From Akebia trifoliata (Eukaryota; Streptophyta; Magnoliopsida; Ranunculales; Lardizabalaceae), in assembly GCA_017979445.1 (NCBI GenBank), contig CM030718.1, forward strand, positions 17,665,021-17,729,020: a stretch of 64,000 nt of DNA, given 5' to 3'. Each line of letters begins with the position of its first letter. Positions within the stretch are counted from its first letter, which is position 1. The translations under genes and the position numbers were made by a program. Under the pieces are notes generated by a model, which had not been told where the DNA came from, ran no database searches, and saw nothing but the letters and a program-made list of their open reading frames with translations. Positions 22,200 to 35,047 of this stretch are shown in pieces.

Positions 22200-23940
22200 T
22201 TATTTAAAAAAAATAAATAAATAAATTTGGATGAATTTTTTTTGATGCGTTACTAAGCATATGCGGCGAGTTGTGAAAACAAAATTATTTGTGAGTAATG
22301 CACTAAGAAATGAAAAAATTGCCTTTTTTAATGTTGTTCGTGATGAAGAGAGGATTTCAAGAAAAAAAATATTAAAAAAAAAAAAATTTAACATGGTGTG
22401 CCATTAGCAGAAAACAACTTTTGCTGTTTTTATCTCCTTCTCCATGTTTAAAAAACGAAAAACCAGCAAACAACAGAGAATGTTTTTCTCTCTCTCTCTC
22501 TCTCTCTCTCTTCATCTTGCTTGCAAGGAATCCAACAAAGAATCACATGTATCTGGTTGGGAATTATCGAAGAGAGACCGACCCATTTTGAAATTTTGGA
22601 GAGGGGAATAATGGGTTTGTTCGTAATAATTAGAGTGATGTTGCTGCTGGTTTTCTAGGCAGAACAAAAAAAAAACCCTCTTTTCATTCTCTGATTTCTT
22701 TCACACAGAAGAGACATCAAAGAAAAGAGTTTTTTATAAATAAAAAAAAATTTCTCTGCGTATTCGATTTGGATCTATAGTTCAAAATCTTGGAACAACA
22801 GAGTAGAAAGCTATGAGCCTGATGGGTGGATCGTTTGAAAAGATGACTTTGATCAACGATTAGATTTCAATTGATATAGAATTAAATCGATCGGATTGGA
22901 TGACTACAGATTGATTTGAGTTGGGCGATGGTTTCTTCCTTACTATCTCCCTTCTATCTTTTCAATTTGCCTTGAATCTTCAGAATCCCTTCCAATCGAA
23001 ACTCTGAACCAATAATCTTGATTTCAGACTCAGTTTTCGCTCAAATGTTAGGGAAATTCTTGAACTCAAACCCGATTTGGGTCTAATAGCAAACCCAATC
23101 GAATCGGTCGTAATATAGCTCTCATTCTCAACCACATCAACAGTCGAGCTAGATAGGACGTTGTTAAATTCATTTTCTTATAATGGCAGTGGAGTGGAAA
23201 AGCCGATGAGAGTATCGTAATGGCGTTCAACTTCCAACCCAGATCGATCTACGTCTCTCTCTCTCTTAAATTAACGCTTCTGTATCAGAAAATAGAAGAG
23301 TGGAAAAGAAAATAATTCTGTATTATTTAAGAGTGGCTATGGCCACACCAAATTTTACCAACGCTGTATCGGGTTTTGTTAAAAACAAGAAAAGAAAAGG
23401 GGTTGACAGGAACATATCAATGTTTTTATAATAAAAAAAATTGAGATTACTGTCTGCTTGAGTTTTAAATTACAAAAACTTTTCTACTCTATCAAGTATA
23501 TTAATAAACCATGGTTGAGGCTCACATTTGCCATACTTTTTATTAAGTTTGTAACTCAACAAACTGTTGAGATGGGAACATGACCCACACCTATGCGAAT
23601 TGCAACTTTTGAAAAAAAAAATGTATGTCTTTTTATCAACTTTGTTGCACATCAAACTTATATTGGAGCCCATTTTTTTTTTTTTAATAAAAAAATAAAA
23701 TTCAAATTTGCAATCCCATTCTTGAGATTAAATATTTGTTCAATCCGGTGTAACAATGTGAGTCCCACTCATTGGTTAGTTAATGGCATTCAAAAGGGAA
23801 GGATATCTCATCAATTTAGTAAGATTTCAAATCTTGCTAAACGTCTTTGACCTCTCCACGTGGCAGCAACATTCTAAAAAAAAAAAAATAAAAGAGAGGT
23901 CTTGTGTACGTTGGTTGGTAAAATAAAAATCAATTAAAAA
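22200..23940. other. Foreign segment in the leader of Tat element 2
   Basis: About 1.7 kb occupies the place of the 192-bp array of elements 1 and 3 and matches nothing else in the window. It contains a (TC)n run at 22486-22512, repeated GAAAG/AAAACC tracts and a G-box context CTCCACGTGGCAG at 23855. A CACTA-subterminal-looking stretch GCCACACCAAATTTTACC lies at about 23341. No open frame of credible length is present. Poly-A/T tracts lie at both borders. It could be a captured promoter or UTR of a host gene, or a decayed DNA transposon. Confidence 0.5.
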
Positions 23941-26150
23941 AAAAAAAATTTCAAAATACTCCTCATCAACAACTATCATCCTATTTTTCGATTCAAGATA
24001 AATTGAAATTTCAAATTATTTTGGGCCACCCGAAATAACCCTTGATTGGAATACATAAGGAAATAATGTTGGATTAAATGCTTGTTTCTAACATGGATAT
24101 ATGCTTGATATGCTTATCTTTAATCATGTGATTTGAATGGTTTTGATCTTGATTAAGTATTCATGTGATTGGGATAGTATTTATTTTGATCAAATATTCA
24201 TGCAACTCATGTTATAATGATTGGATTGATTAAGCCTATGGCCCCATTTGTTTGAAAAGGCCCCGGGCACACCCCACCTTGCTTTGCAAACACCACATGC
24301 ACGTTTACTATTTGACTCACTTACACATCCCATTTAGCCAACGTGGCACTAGTGCGTGGTCCAGTATTTTCGGAGATGCGACGTCATTCATGAAAATCAC
24401 AACTCCAGTCACGTAACTTACGGTATATCAAACTGGGGTATCAATACCATCTGATCAGGTGATTCTAAGAGATATATTGATGCACCTAGGCTGGAGCGAC
24501 CTAAGCCTTTTACCTATTGTGAGCCACACAGTCACATGTCCCGATTGCCAATGTAGTACTAGTACGTGGTCGGTCCCCTCGTGGGATGCCAAACCATTTA
24601 TGAAAGGTACAACTCTTGACTCGTACCCGTAAGTATAAAAGATAATCTAAGTATGATAAATTACACTTCTTGGTCAAAATCGGTGCCTAAGCAAGATCTT
24701 GCCCCGATGTACCCTACTGTACGAGGGGGATAGACTACGTCTATTCTAGACGAGAGTTATTTAAGTAGGCCCTTGCTCAGCATTGTGCGCCACCTTTCAA
24801 CTGGAGATCAAACTGGCTGTTTTTGACTTCAGAGAAGTGAATTGAGATTTTAGACTATCACCTATACGGTATATCAAACCAAGTCACCACGTATCGAAAG
24901 GTATATAGGTGTGCTTGGACAAGGGTGACCAGATAAAAATGTATTGCACGTAGTAAGTTTAGAGTCTAGAAACCTTCCCAGTAGGTCACGACTCGAACTT
25001 GTCGTGGGTGTTTCCAGGTTGTTTATTGAATGGAGCCTTTTGATTGGTGAATGTATGCGAATAATGTGAAGGATGAGATCATAGTGTATGATTATCCTCA
25101 AGGATCAAAAGTGTTGTTTTTGAAAATTAAAATGGGTGCACCTACCCAATAAAAAATCCATCTCTTGCAAATGACCCAACCCAACTCAATCCAACAATCC
25201 TGATGGACCGGGCCATTTAAATTGAAATAGAAATCAAATTTTCAAAGAAGAAAAATAGTTTACAAAGGCAAAGTATTTTTCATAAAAAAATGTTTTCTAA
25301 AAGAAGTGTTTTCCAGAAAAAGTGTTATTCTCTAGAAAAAATATTTTCTAAGAAAAATATTTTCCATAAGAACAAGATTTTTCAAGAGAAAATGTTTTCC
25401 AAATAAAAAATTATTTTTCAGAGAAAAAATATTTTCCAAAAGAAAAGAAAATGAAGGAAAAATGATTTACAAAAGATATATTTTTGTATGAAAAATTTTT
25501 GAAATATTTTTTTTACCAAAAATCTATTTTTGCATGGACCTTGTAAAATTATCAAAATATATTTTTCTAAAAAGAAAATGATTGCAAAAAAATAATCAGA
25601 ATTGTGAAAATCGTTATTCAATAAAAACATTATTTTCAAGAGTGCAATAAAATTATTTTCCTTCTGAATAATCATTGAATGGATGAATTGTTTAATGGAT
25701 TGGTGCACAAAATTCAATAAAATCTCAGGATTCATTTAAAATGTTATCAAGGGGGTGACACTGAAATTGGTTAAATTCACCTTCAAAGAGATTACTAGGT
25801 TATCATTGTATCTAAGCTCAATCGTCCATAGTCTAGCTAGGGTTGTAAATCCGATCAGTTAGAGTAAACGTCAATATCAAGTCAATAGTCAGAAATGACC
25901 TAAGAATTTCTCAACATCGCCCAGTTGTTCCCTAAAGATCATAGTGCTTCAATCCTACCGGTTGTAAGTAATATCTCAGTCCTCAGTCCTAATCAAACTA
26001 TTGTGGGTACTTGCCTTGAATTTTCATGAGTAATTTGGGTTAGCTCGAGTCCTTTTTTCTAGTAAGGTAATGTCTTCTTTAGATTGAGTTTACTTTTTTC
26101 CTATTGAGTCAAGTTAGTTCATCGAGTCTATAAAGGTGTCTATCGTACCC
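23941..26150 (+). other. Conserved non-coding leader, Tat element 2
   Basis: Counterpart of 9650-11700 in element 1. The duplicated block lies at about 24340-24650, the conserved stretch at 24250-25120, and the A-rich GAAAAA/TTTTCC micro-repeats at 25230-25640. Open frames here (for example 25101-24874 on the minus strand) are antisense to the element and lack domains. Confidence 0.65.
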
Positions 26151-27230
26151 ATATGAAATTGGTCGAATAAAAGAAATTTTTGAATACCTCGAGCGCATTA
26201 ACGAATTAACTAATAATTTGATAGATTTATGTTCTGAATAAGAAGATAAGAGTCGGGCTCAACCTTTAATCGAGAAAGGAGAGGTCTTTGACCTCGAAAC
26301 AAGAAATAATTCCTAAAGAGATTCAAATAGAAACCATCTTATCCCTAGAGGGCCACGAGGGGATAATGAATTTATTCAGAAATTTTAAAAGATTTGTTCG
26401 TGTGATCACATGAGGGTATGCTAGGTACAAGCTTGGGTGTTGTTCAACATAGAATAAATACTCGTCTATATCGATGGAATCAAAGAACATGTTATAAAAT
26501 GTATCAGTGCTATCCTCACTACATCTTGAGTTGCAAATCACATATTATCAGTCGATATGGGGATACCTTTTGAACTGATCTCTGATAATGGGTCGTACTT
26601 CAAAGCATAAGTCATTATTCTGTGTACAAAGTTCAAAATCCAGCATCGCAAATCATCACCCTACCACCGTCCTCAGATTAATGGAGCAGTTAAAGCAGCT
26701 CGTAAGAGTTTCAAGATAATCATCAAGAAAATGTGTTAATCACACTGGGATTAGTTAGAAAAATTACCATTCACACTAGGGGCACATCATACTTCAATGC
26801 AATCCTCTATTGGAGCTATTCCCTGCTCTCTAGTATATGATATGGAAGCAGTTTTGCTAGTTAAATTGGAAATCATGTATTTCAAGGTCTTGATGGAAAG
26901 TCAATTGTTAGAAACAGACTAGACTTGTCATTGGGTACAAAGAGTTAAACTTGATTAAAGAAAAACAATTTTGGGTGCAAACTTATCAAAGAAGAATCGC
27001 TCGCACGTTTGATAAGAAGGTTAAAGTTCGCTACTTACAAGTCAAGGATTTAACTGTCAGACTTCAAAAAAAATTGAACACTCCTCCTCGACTATAGGAG
27101 AAAGTCTGAACCCAATTGGAGAAATTCATTCATTAAGGAAATATTATCTGGAAAAGTCATCAGACTTCAAAATCATGATGGAAGTGAGCTACCAAAACCA
27201 ACCAACCTCGACCAAATCAAATGATACTAC
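26150..27230 (+). pseudogene. Tat element 2 pol remnant: pre-RT linker fused to integrase core
   Basis: The + strand first reads the linker (EYLERINELTNNL-like near 26190, EGMLG-like near 26410), then passes directly into integrase core sequence at about 26500 (IPFELISDNGSYFKA at about 26560-26610, a PQINGAV motif near 26680, ILSGKVIRLQNHDG near 27150-27185). RT, both RNase H domains and the integrase zinc finger (about 2.4 kb in element 1) are missing. Many stops interrupt the frame, and the integrase E after PQxNG is not recognisable. The same fusion exists in element 3 (42680-41880). Confidence 0.8.
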
Positions 27231-28745
27231 ATTTAAGGAGGCCATCTTTGGCCGAATCAATCCTCATATTACCCAGTTACCCAGTTCAACAAATCCTTTT
27301 TCAGCCCCTTGTAGCCTTTTCAAAAAAAATTATGCCTTTTTCTTTCTCAATCCATTTACCTAACCTAGGGAAGGGAACCTTCGAACTATGTTTTGGTCTG
27401 ATCCCAAAATTCTGGGGTACGTAGGCAACCTGAGAAGTTACTTCAGGCCTGACCACATCAAAATAAAAAAAAAGAAAAATATTTCCCCACACAATAAAAA
27501 AAATTAAGAAAAAAATTCAAAAGAAAAAGAAATCCAAAATGGGGAAGAAGATTTAAAGAAAAAGAAATAATTTAAAAGGAAATACCACACAAGGGGCATT
27601 TGGGTTTTTGAGCCTCAAAATCCTTTTCTTTTTATACTCAGTCCTAAGCCTACCCATGAAAGTCCTCCTAAGTACCGTGCGAAAAGTCAAGGAAGATAGC
27701 AAGGCATGATCAGACAATAACTCTAGAAGTTCAGAGAAAAAAAAAAGATAAGGCCTGTTAGGTTGAAAACCCGAAAAGGGCGACTTAGGCAAAAATTAAG
27801 GCAAGTTCGCAAGGTTGAAAATCTGAAAGGACAACTTTGGAAACAATCAGAGCTGAGAAAAAAGGAGAAAAAAAGCTCGTTAGATCGAAAACTTGAAAGG
27901 ACGATCTAGGCAAAAGTTAGAGCAAGCTCGATAGATTGAAAACCTGAAAAGGCAATCTAGGCAAAAGTTAGAGCAACAAAGAAAAACAGAAGAAAATCCC
28001 AAGCTAAGAGCGGTTCGAGCTAAAACATCAGAAGTCCGAATAACCAAGTTCAATACTTAGTTTAAACCAGGCATAGACTCAGAAGCCACAAGTATCTTGT
28101 CTACAATTGATATGAAAATGTTTACTACCCCAAGTGAACCAAGGGAGATAAGGGTGAATTCTATGATGAGTCTCGGAAGGAAATAATTTTGTATTCTTGA
28201 GCCTGACTCAAAACCTTCAATAAAATTAATCAAAATTAAAAGTTGAGTCTTTATTGCGTTTGTGGTAATCAATTATTTCAAACCTTCATACAAAGGGCAT
28301 TTTCTTTCTTCTTTTCCCCCTTACACTAGGGGCATTTTTTTATTTTTTGCACGATGTGTTCATTTATTTTCAAGGCCATGTTCATTGTCAAACTAGAGGC
28401 ATTTTGTTTTTGAGCAATGTTAATCCTAAAAAGATAATGAGAACCCCAAACTTAAGGTTACCCTCTTGATAACAGTTTTTTTAGAAAATCCTTGAGGTTC
28501 AAAAAGAAATACAAACTCAGGTTTTAAATTCATAAAACTTTTTGATAAATCCTTGAGGTTCAAACAAAAGCATTTTGGATCTCACATAGGAGATATGGCA
28601 TTCTTTCGTTCTCCAAATTCTTTTCCAGATCGAATCATTCTTGGAATCGATCATTTATCTTCCAGATTCATTATCTTTCAGATTTATTCATTCTCTGATT
28701 CATTCCAATTAATCTTCTCCAAATTCATTGATTATTTTCAAAAAT
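27231..28745 (+). other. Conserved 3' non-coding block, Tat element 2
   Basis: Matches 4776-6246 of element 1 in inverse. It includes the roughly 60-bp units around CGATCTAGGCAAAAGTTAGA at about 27750-27990 and the conserved GGGGTACGTAGGCAACCTGA at 27415. No gene; short minus-strand frames here are antisense. Confidence 0.7.
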
Positions 28746-28749
28746 TCCT

Positions 28750-29120
28750 CCATTCCTATGCCAGTTTGCTCAATTATCGCCAAGGGTTAACTTGGAATTT
28801 TCTCAATTGTCGCCAAGGGTTATCTTGGATTTTGCTCAGATGCCGCCAAGGGTTATCTTGAATTTTGCTCAGATGCCGCCAAGGGTTATCTTGGATTTTG
28901 CTCAGGTTCTGCCAAGGGTTATCTTGGATTTTGCTCAGTTTTCGCCAAGGGTTATCTTGGATTTTGGTCAGATGCCGCCAAGGGTTATCTTGGATTTTGC
29001 TTAGGTTCCGCCAAGGGTTGTCTTGGATTTTGCTGATTTTGCTTAGGTTCCGCTAAGGGTTATCTTGGATTTTGCTTAGGTTCCGCTAAGGGTTAACTTG
29101 GATTTTGCTCAGTTGCCGCC
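28750..29120 (+). repeat. 33-bp tandem array, left part (about 11 units), Tat element 2
   Basis: Units GGTTATCTTGGATTTTGCTC plus AGTTGCCGCCAAG recur every 33 bp. The array resumes at 30682 after a nested solo LTR. All three + strand frames are open through the units (repeat peptides VILDFAQLPPR, LSWILLSCRQG and GYLGFCSVAAK). The opposite strand carries stops in each unit. Confidence 0.92.
29116..29120. repeat. Left TSD (CCGCC) of solo LTR 29121-30676
   Basis: The right counterpart at 30677-30681 is CAGCA (two differences). The expected array sequence AAGGGTTATC follows it, which supports a decayed duplication within one repeat unit. Confidence 0.6.
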
Positions 29121-30676
29121 TGTAGACACCCCATTTTTGCATTCGCCTGATTAATCAACTCTTCAACCCGATCGCAATGGTTCCCAATGATGGATGTTTA
29201 TTCCAATGCTTTATTTTGTTACCAGATATATTTCAGAAATCCGGATGAGGTATCTCGAACTAACAAAACTTAGAAACCACGCTACACTAGGAAAATATGA
29301 CCCCAGGAACATAGAAATCATCATTTTGCAGATCAAAAAGAAGTTTCACGATAAAAATCACTAAAAATGATCAAATTACCAAAATAGCCCTAACATCAAA
29401 ACAACCCTAGAGCCTACATTATGCTTAGGAAAACCCATTCAAACACATAAAACAACAAATTGAAATCAAATAAATCATTTTGCTAATTTTCATAGAATTT
29501 GACAAAATTACGAAAATACCCCTCATAAAATTCACGATCATATCACACAAATTTTTTTATAAATGACAAAAACCAACATTCCCATTGAATTTCTTATGAA
29601 AAACTGATTCCAAAACATCCTGGACCATTGAAAAACGACTTAAAACGTAAAAAATCCTCTCCTACGGCAAAACGGTAATTTTACAATTTTAATAATTAAA
29701 AATTTTGAAATTAATAAATAAATCATTGTATAACGTAAATTGAAACATTAAAGTCAATCAAGTAAGACTAAAGTCAAGACATTAAAAGTCAACCAAGAAA
29801 GACTAAAGTCAAAATATTAAAGTCAAACTCATAAGACTAAAGTCAAAACCCTAAATCAAAATCCTAATCTAAACTAATCAAGTCAATCTTATGAGACTAA
29901 AGTCAAAATCCTAATCTAAACTAATCAAGTCAATTTCATAAGACTAAAAGTCAAAATCCTAAATTAAAACCCTAAAGATTAAGTCCATCTCATGAGACAA
30001 AAGTCTAAACCCTAATTGAAACCCTAAAAGAAACCTTAATCAAATCCTAATTCTCCTAAAAAAAATTATAAGTAGGAGCCTCCACACCCTATTTTCGTAT
30101 CAAAGAAAAAACCCTAGAAAAAGTAGGTGAAGAAGCCTCCACAACCTCCCCAAAACCCTAATTTTGGAGTCCCAACTCCTTACCTAACACCCCTACTTCA
30201 ATTTTAGCCTAAAAAACACCTAGAAACCTTTCAAAAATACCCTAAAAATCCATAATAAATTCAAAGCATCCAGATCCAAGAAGTAGATACCTTGCCTTAG
30301 AGATCAGAAATCAGATCCAGAGATAGAACAAAGCAAGGAGTACGGTACAATGAGCAGTTTCACCAGATCTGAGGGAATAAAACCTTTGCGTATCGAAGGT
30401 AACATTTTTCTATTTTTTTATCTAGGTTTTGGTCATTAGCAATGTAGTCTTACTTGGGATAAGTAGAGACCGGCATTGGCCGGGCGGGGTTGGTGCCTAA
30501 CACCTTCCAACCCGGTAACATGATCCCCGGATTCAGATTTTCTGTAGAAGATTAGTTTTTTTTTTAATCCATTTTAGAGTCAGTTTGGTTCCTAGACCAT
30601 AATAACTTGGTGGCGACTCCCAAACCTCAAGGGTCAAAAGCGGATCCGCGTATCCCGTGGATAGAGGGCGCTTTCA
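29121..30676 (+). mobile_element. Solo Tat LTR (type B, 1556 bp) nested in the 33-bp array
   Basis: Starts TGTAGACACCCC and ends GGCGCTTTCA, with no internal region. Type B: the segment upstream of the TATA position has CCCTAATTGAAACCCTAAAAG-like units as in element 3. It is about 170 bp shorter than other copies, with material missing near 29740 between the AATAAATAAA run and the GTCAATCAAG units. The TATA position reads TTATAAGTAGG at about 30066. Confidence 0.88.
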
Positions 30677-30681
30677 CAGCA

Positions 30682-31310
30682 AAGGGTTATCTTGGATTTT
30701 GCTCAGTTTTCGCCAAGGGTTATCTTGGATTTTGCTCAGTTTCCATCAAGGGTTAACTTGGATTTTGCTCAGTTGCCGCCAAGGGTTATCTTGGATTTTG
30801 CTCAGGTTCCGTCAAGGTATATCTTGGATTTTGCTCAGGTTCCGCCAAGGGTTATCTTGGATTTTGCTTAGATGCCGCCAAGGGTTATCTTGGATTTTGC
30901 TCAGTTGCCGCCAATGGTTATCTTGGATTTTGCTCAGGTTCCGCCAAGGGTTATCTTGGATTTTGCTCAGCTTTCGCCAAGGCTTAACTTGGATTTTGCT
31001 CTGTTTCCGCCAAGGGTTAACTTGGATTTTGCTCAGTTGCCGCCAATGGTTATCTTGGATTTTGCTCAGATGCCGTCAAGGGTTATCTTGGATTTTGCTC
31101 AGATGCCGTCAAGGGTTATCTTGGATTTTGCTCAGTTTCCGCTAAGGGTTATCTTGGATTTTTGCTCAGATACCACCAAGGGTTATTTTGGATTTTGCTC
31201 AGTTACCGTCGAGGGTTTTCTAGAAATTATGCTCAGTTTTACTCAATTATGCTCAGTTTATACTCAAATTATGCTAAAATTATACTCAGATTTTACTCAG
31301 TTTCACACAG
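30682..31310 (+). repeat. 33-bp tandem array, right part, with a 34-bp-type unit at the end
   Basis: About 16 units of the 33-bp repeat run to about 31204. They are followed by one unit of the 34-bp type (TCGAGGGTTTTCTAGAAATT at 31208), then short degenerate CTCAGTTTTACTCAATTATG units to about 31310. The + strand reads open in two overlapping frames (30657-31145 and 30872-31384). Confidence 0.9.
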
Positions 31311-31582
31311 TGCACACACTTGCACATTTGCACTTTTTTTTAGTCAGGGGGAATTCTTTAAAATTCAAGAATCTGACACTGTAAGTGAGAGTTTGCGCTC
31401 AAGGACTTGACAACCTTTTGATTCGGGGAGAGCTTTACCCTCAAGGATCCGAACACCCCAACGAATTGCTAAATCATGCTGCAAAATGAACTGTCACTAG
31501 CTTTGGCATTCAAATATCGCACTATCTACCAAAATAGATTTGCTATCTAGTTTACTTCAACCCTCTGCCAAAAAGGGGCATC
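31311..31582 (+). promoter_or_regulatory. Pre-LTR segment and polypurine tract of Tat element 2
   Basis: Conserved segment ending in AAAAAGGGGCATC directly before the 3' LTR TGTAGACACC at 31583. This is the usual polypurine tract position and matches elements 1 and 3. Confidence 0.75.
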
Positions 31583-31764
31583 TGTAGACACCCCATTTTT
31601 GCACTCGCCTGATTAATCAACTCGTCAACCCGATCGCAATGATTCCCAATGATGGACGTGTATTCCATTACTTTATTTTGTTACCAGATGTATTTCAGAA
31701 ATCCGGATGAGGTATCTCGAATTGACAAAACCTTAGAAACTACGCTACGCTAGGAAAATACGAC

Positions 31765-31769
31765 CCCAT
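31765..31769. repeat. Left TSD (CCCAT) of nested solo LTR
   Basis: Identical copy at 33485-33489. Confidence 0.9.
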
Positions 31770-33484
31770 TGTAGACACCCCATTTTTGCACTCGCTTGAT
31801 TAATCAACTCGTCAACCCGATCGCAATGATTCCCAATGATGAATGTGTATCCCATTGCTTTATTTTGTTACCAGATATGTTTCAAAAATCCGGATGAGGT
31901 ATCTCGAACTGATAAAACTGTAGAAACCACGCTACGCTAGGAAAATACGACCCCAGAAACATAGAAATCATCATCTTGCAAATCAAAAAGAAGCTTCACG
32001 ATAAAAATAACTAAAAATGATCAAATTATCAAAATACCCCTAATCTCAAAATAATCCTAGAGCCTACGTTACGCTTAGGAAAACTCTCTCAAACACATAA
32101 AACAACAAATCGAAACCAAATAAATCATTTCGTCAATTTTAACAGAATTTTACAAAATTACGAAAATGCCCCTCATAAAGTTCACAATCATTTCACAGAA
32201 AAAATTTCATAAATGATACAAACTAATATTTCCATTGAATTCCTTATGAAAAACTGATTCTAAAACATCCTAGAACATTAAAAATCGACTTAAAACGTGA
32301 AAAGTCCTCTCCGGGGGCAAATCGGTAATTTCATAATTTTCATAATAAAAAAATTCAAAATTAATAAATAAAACATTAAATAATTAAAGTGAAACATTGA
32401 TGAAATTAAATAAAAAATTTGAACTACAAATCGATCAATCGGACTTTCAAGTAAAATTGTTGAGGGTTCGTGGGATATTTCTTTAAGGACCCCTCCATTT
32501 GGGGGTCCAAAGGATTAAATATATTTTAGAGGGGGTTCTTCAAAAATTAAAAGTAAATCAAGCAAGACTGAAGTCAAGGTATTAAAGTCAATCAAGTGAA
32601 ACTAAAGTCAAAATTAAAGTCAATTAAGCAAGACTGAAGTCAAGATATTAAAAGTCAATCAATGACTAAAGTCAAAACATTAAAAATCAATCAAATAAGA
32701 TCAAAAGTCATAATAGAACTCTAATTAAATAATAACTCTATCTAATAGAGTTCTAACTAAAAAATAATTCTACCTAAAACAATTCTACCTAAAACAATTT
32801 TAACTAAAACACAACTCTAATTAAAAGAACTCTAATTAAATACTACCTCTATCCAAATCAACCCCTAAAAAAATCTATAAATAGAGGTGTTCACACCCTA
32901 TTTTCGTATCAAAATCATAAATCCTAAGAGAAGTAGGTCTAGAAGCCCCCATAGCCTCCCATAAACCCTAGTTTTGGAGTCCCAACTCCTTACCTAACAT
33001 CCCTCCTTCAATTTTAGCCTATAAAACACCTAAAAGCCTTCCAAGAACACCCCCAAATCTGCAACAAACTTGAAGAGTTCAGATCCAAAAGCAAGGAGAT
33101 ACCTCGATCTTGGAGATTCGAAATCAAATTCGGAGACAGAACGAAGCAAGGAGTACGGTACAAGGAGCTATTTTTATCAGATCTGAGGGAACAAAATCCT
33201 TGCTATCGAAAAGGTATGAAATTTTTTATTTTTATTTTTATCTAGGTTTTTAGCAATGTGATATATTTGGGAAGTTAGTAGAGATCGGCTTTGGCCGAGC
33301 GGGGTTGGTGCCTAACACCTTCCAACCCTCGTAACGTGATCCCCGGACTCTTTTTCTCTTTCGTAGATTAGTTTGCCTTTTTTAGAGTTAGTTTGGTTCC
33401 TAGACCTTAACAACTAGGTGGCGACTCCCAAACCTCAAGGGTCAAAAGTGGATCCGCGCACCCCGCGGATCGAGGGCGCTTTCA
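31770..33484 (+). mobile_element. Solo Tat LTR (type A, 1715 bp) nested in the 3' LTR of Tat element 2
   Basis: TGTAGACACC...GGCGCTTTCA with perfect CCCAT duplications at 31765-31769 and 33485-33489. No internal region. The TATA-like CTATAAAATAG is at about 32874. It is an LTR inserted inside a related LTR, so it is younger than element 2. Confidence 0.93.
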
Positions 33485-33489
33485 CCCAT
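33485..33489. repeat. Right TSD (CCCAT) of nested solo LTR
   Basis: Identical to 31765-31769. The interrupted LTR continues at 33490. Confidence 0.9.
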
Positions 33490-35042
33490 AAACATAGAAA
33501 TCATCATCTTGTAGATCAAAAAGAAGCTTTGCGATAAAAATCACTAAAAAACTATCAAATTACCAAAATATCCGTAACATCAAAACAACCCTAGAGCTTA
33601 CATTTCGCTTAGGAAAACCCTTTTGAACACATAAAATAACAAATCAAAACCAAATAAATCATTTCGCCAATTTTCACAAAATTCGATAAAATTATGAAAA
33701 TGCCCCTCATAAAGTTTACAACCATTTCACACAAATTTTTTTATAAATAACACAAACCAATATTTCCATTGAATTCCTTACGAAAAATTGATTCTAAAAC
33801 ATCATAGAACATTAAAAACTGACTTAAAACGTGAAAAGTTATCTCCGGGAGCAAAACGATAATTTCATAATTAAAAATTTTGAAATTAATAAATAAAATA
33901 TTAAATAATTAAAGTGAAACATTAATGAAATTAATTTAAAATTTTGAATTAAAAAAAATCGATCAATCGGACTTTCAAGTAAAATTGTTGAGGGTTCGTG
34001 AGATATTTCTTTAAGGACCCCTCCATTTGGGGGTCCAAAGAATTAAAGATTTTAGAGGGGGGTTCTCCAAAAAATTAAAGTCAACCAAGCAAGACTAAAG
34101 TCAAGGTATTAAAGTCAATCGAGCAAGACTGAAGTCAAAATTAAAGACAATTAAGCAAGACTGAAGTCAAGATATTAAAAGTCAATCAATTAAGACTAAA
34201 GTCAAAATATTAAAAGTCAATCAAATAAGACCAAAAGTCAAAATCATAATAGAGTTCTAATTAAATAATAACTCTATCTAATAGAGTTCTAACTCAAAAA
34301 TAATACTACCTAAAATAATTCTAATTAAAACACAATTCTACCTAAAACAAGTCTAACTAAAACACAACTCTAATTAAAAGAACTCTAATTAAATACTAAC
34401 TCTATCCAAATCAACCCTTAAAAAATTCTATAAATAGAGGTGCTCACACCCTATTTTCGTATCAAATGATAAATCCTAAGAGAAGTAGGTCTAAAAGCCC
34501 CCTAGCCTCCCATAAACCCTAATTTTGGAGCCCTAACTCCTTACCTAACATCCCTTCTTCGATTTTAGCCTAAGAAACACCTAAAAGCCTTCCAAAAACA
34601 TCCCAAAATCTACAACAAACTTGAAGAGTTCAGATCTAAGAAAGTAGAGATACCTTGCCTCGGAGATTAGAAATCGAATCCGGAGACAGAACGAAGCAAG
34701 GAGTACGGTACAAGGAATAATTTTTGTCGGATCTGAGGGAACAAAATCTTTGCTATCAGAAAGGTATAAATTTTTTTTTATTTATTTATTATTATCTAGG
34801 TTTTCAGCAATGTAATTTATTTGGAAAGTTAGTAGAGATCGGTTTTGGCCGGGCGGGGTTGGTGCCTAACACCTTCCAACCCCGTAACATGATCCCCGAA
34901 TTCAGTTTTTTCTATTCTAGATTAGTCCTTTATCTATTTAGAGTCATTGATCGGTTCCTAGACCGTAATAACTCGGTGGCGACTCCCAAACCTCAAGGGT
35001 CAAAAGCGGATCCGTGCACCCCGCGGATCGAGGGCGCTTTCA

Positions 35043-35047
35043 AATAG
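35043..35047. repeat. Right TSD of Tat element 2 (AATAG)
   Basis: Matches 19956-19960 exactly. Confidence 0.9.

Larger units (their letters stand above)
19961..35042 (+). mobile_element. Tat element 2: pol-deleted, non-autonomous, with two nested solo LTRs
   Basis: Plus-strand element with AATAG duplications on both sides. Order: 5' LTR 19961-21710, PBS 21712-21729, leader to 22200, foreign segment 22200-23940, conserved leader to 26150, pre-RT linker fused by deletion to mid-integrase at about 26440-26545, integrase relic to 27230, conserved 3' block, 33-bp array split by a solo LTR (29121-30676), polypurine tract, and a 3' LTR (31583-35042) split by another solo LTR (31770-33484). It carries no gag, protease, RT or RNase H, so it must have moved with proteins supplied in trans. 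LTRs are type A and differ by eye at about 17 of 240 compared bases. Confidence 0.92.
31583..35042 (+). repeat. 3' LTR of Tat element 2, interrupted (31583-31769 and 33485-35042)
   Basis: The LTR starts TGTAGACACC. At 31769 another LTR begins, and sequence resumes after its duplicated CCCAT, continuing AAACATAGAAATCATC exactly as in the 5' LTR. It ends GGCGCTTTCA at 35042. The host part sums to 1745 bp, including the 5-bp duplication. TATAAATAG is at 34429-34437. The open frame at 34724-35047 is LTR sequence and not a gene. Confidence 0.92.

Noticed and set aside
34724..35047. 107-codon plus-strand frame as a gene
   Set aside because: It lies within the 3' LTR of element 2; the same frame appears in the 5' LTR at 21375-21644.
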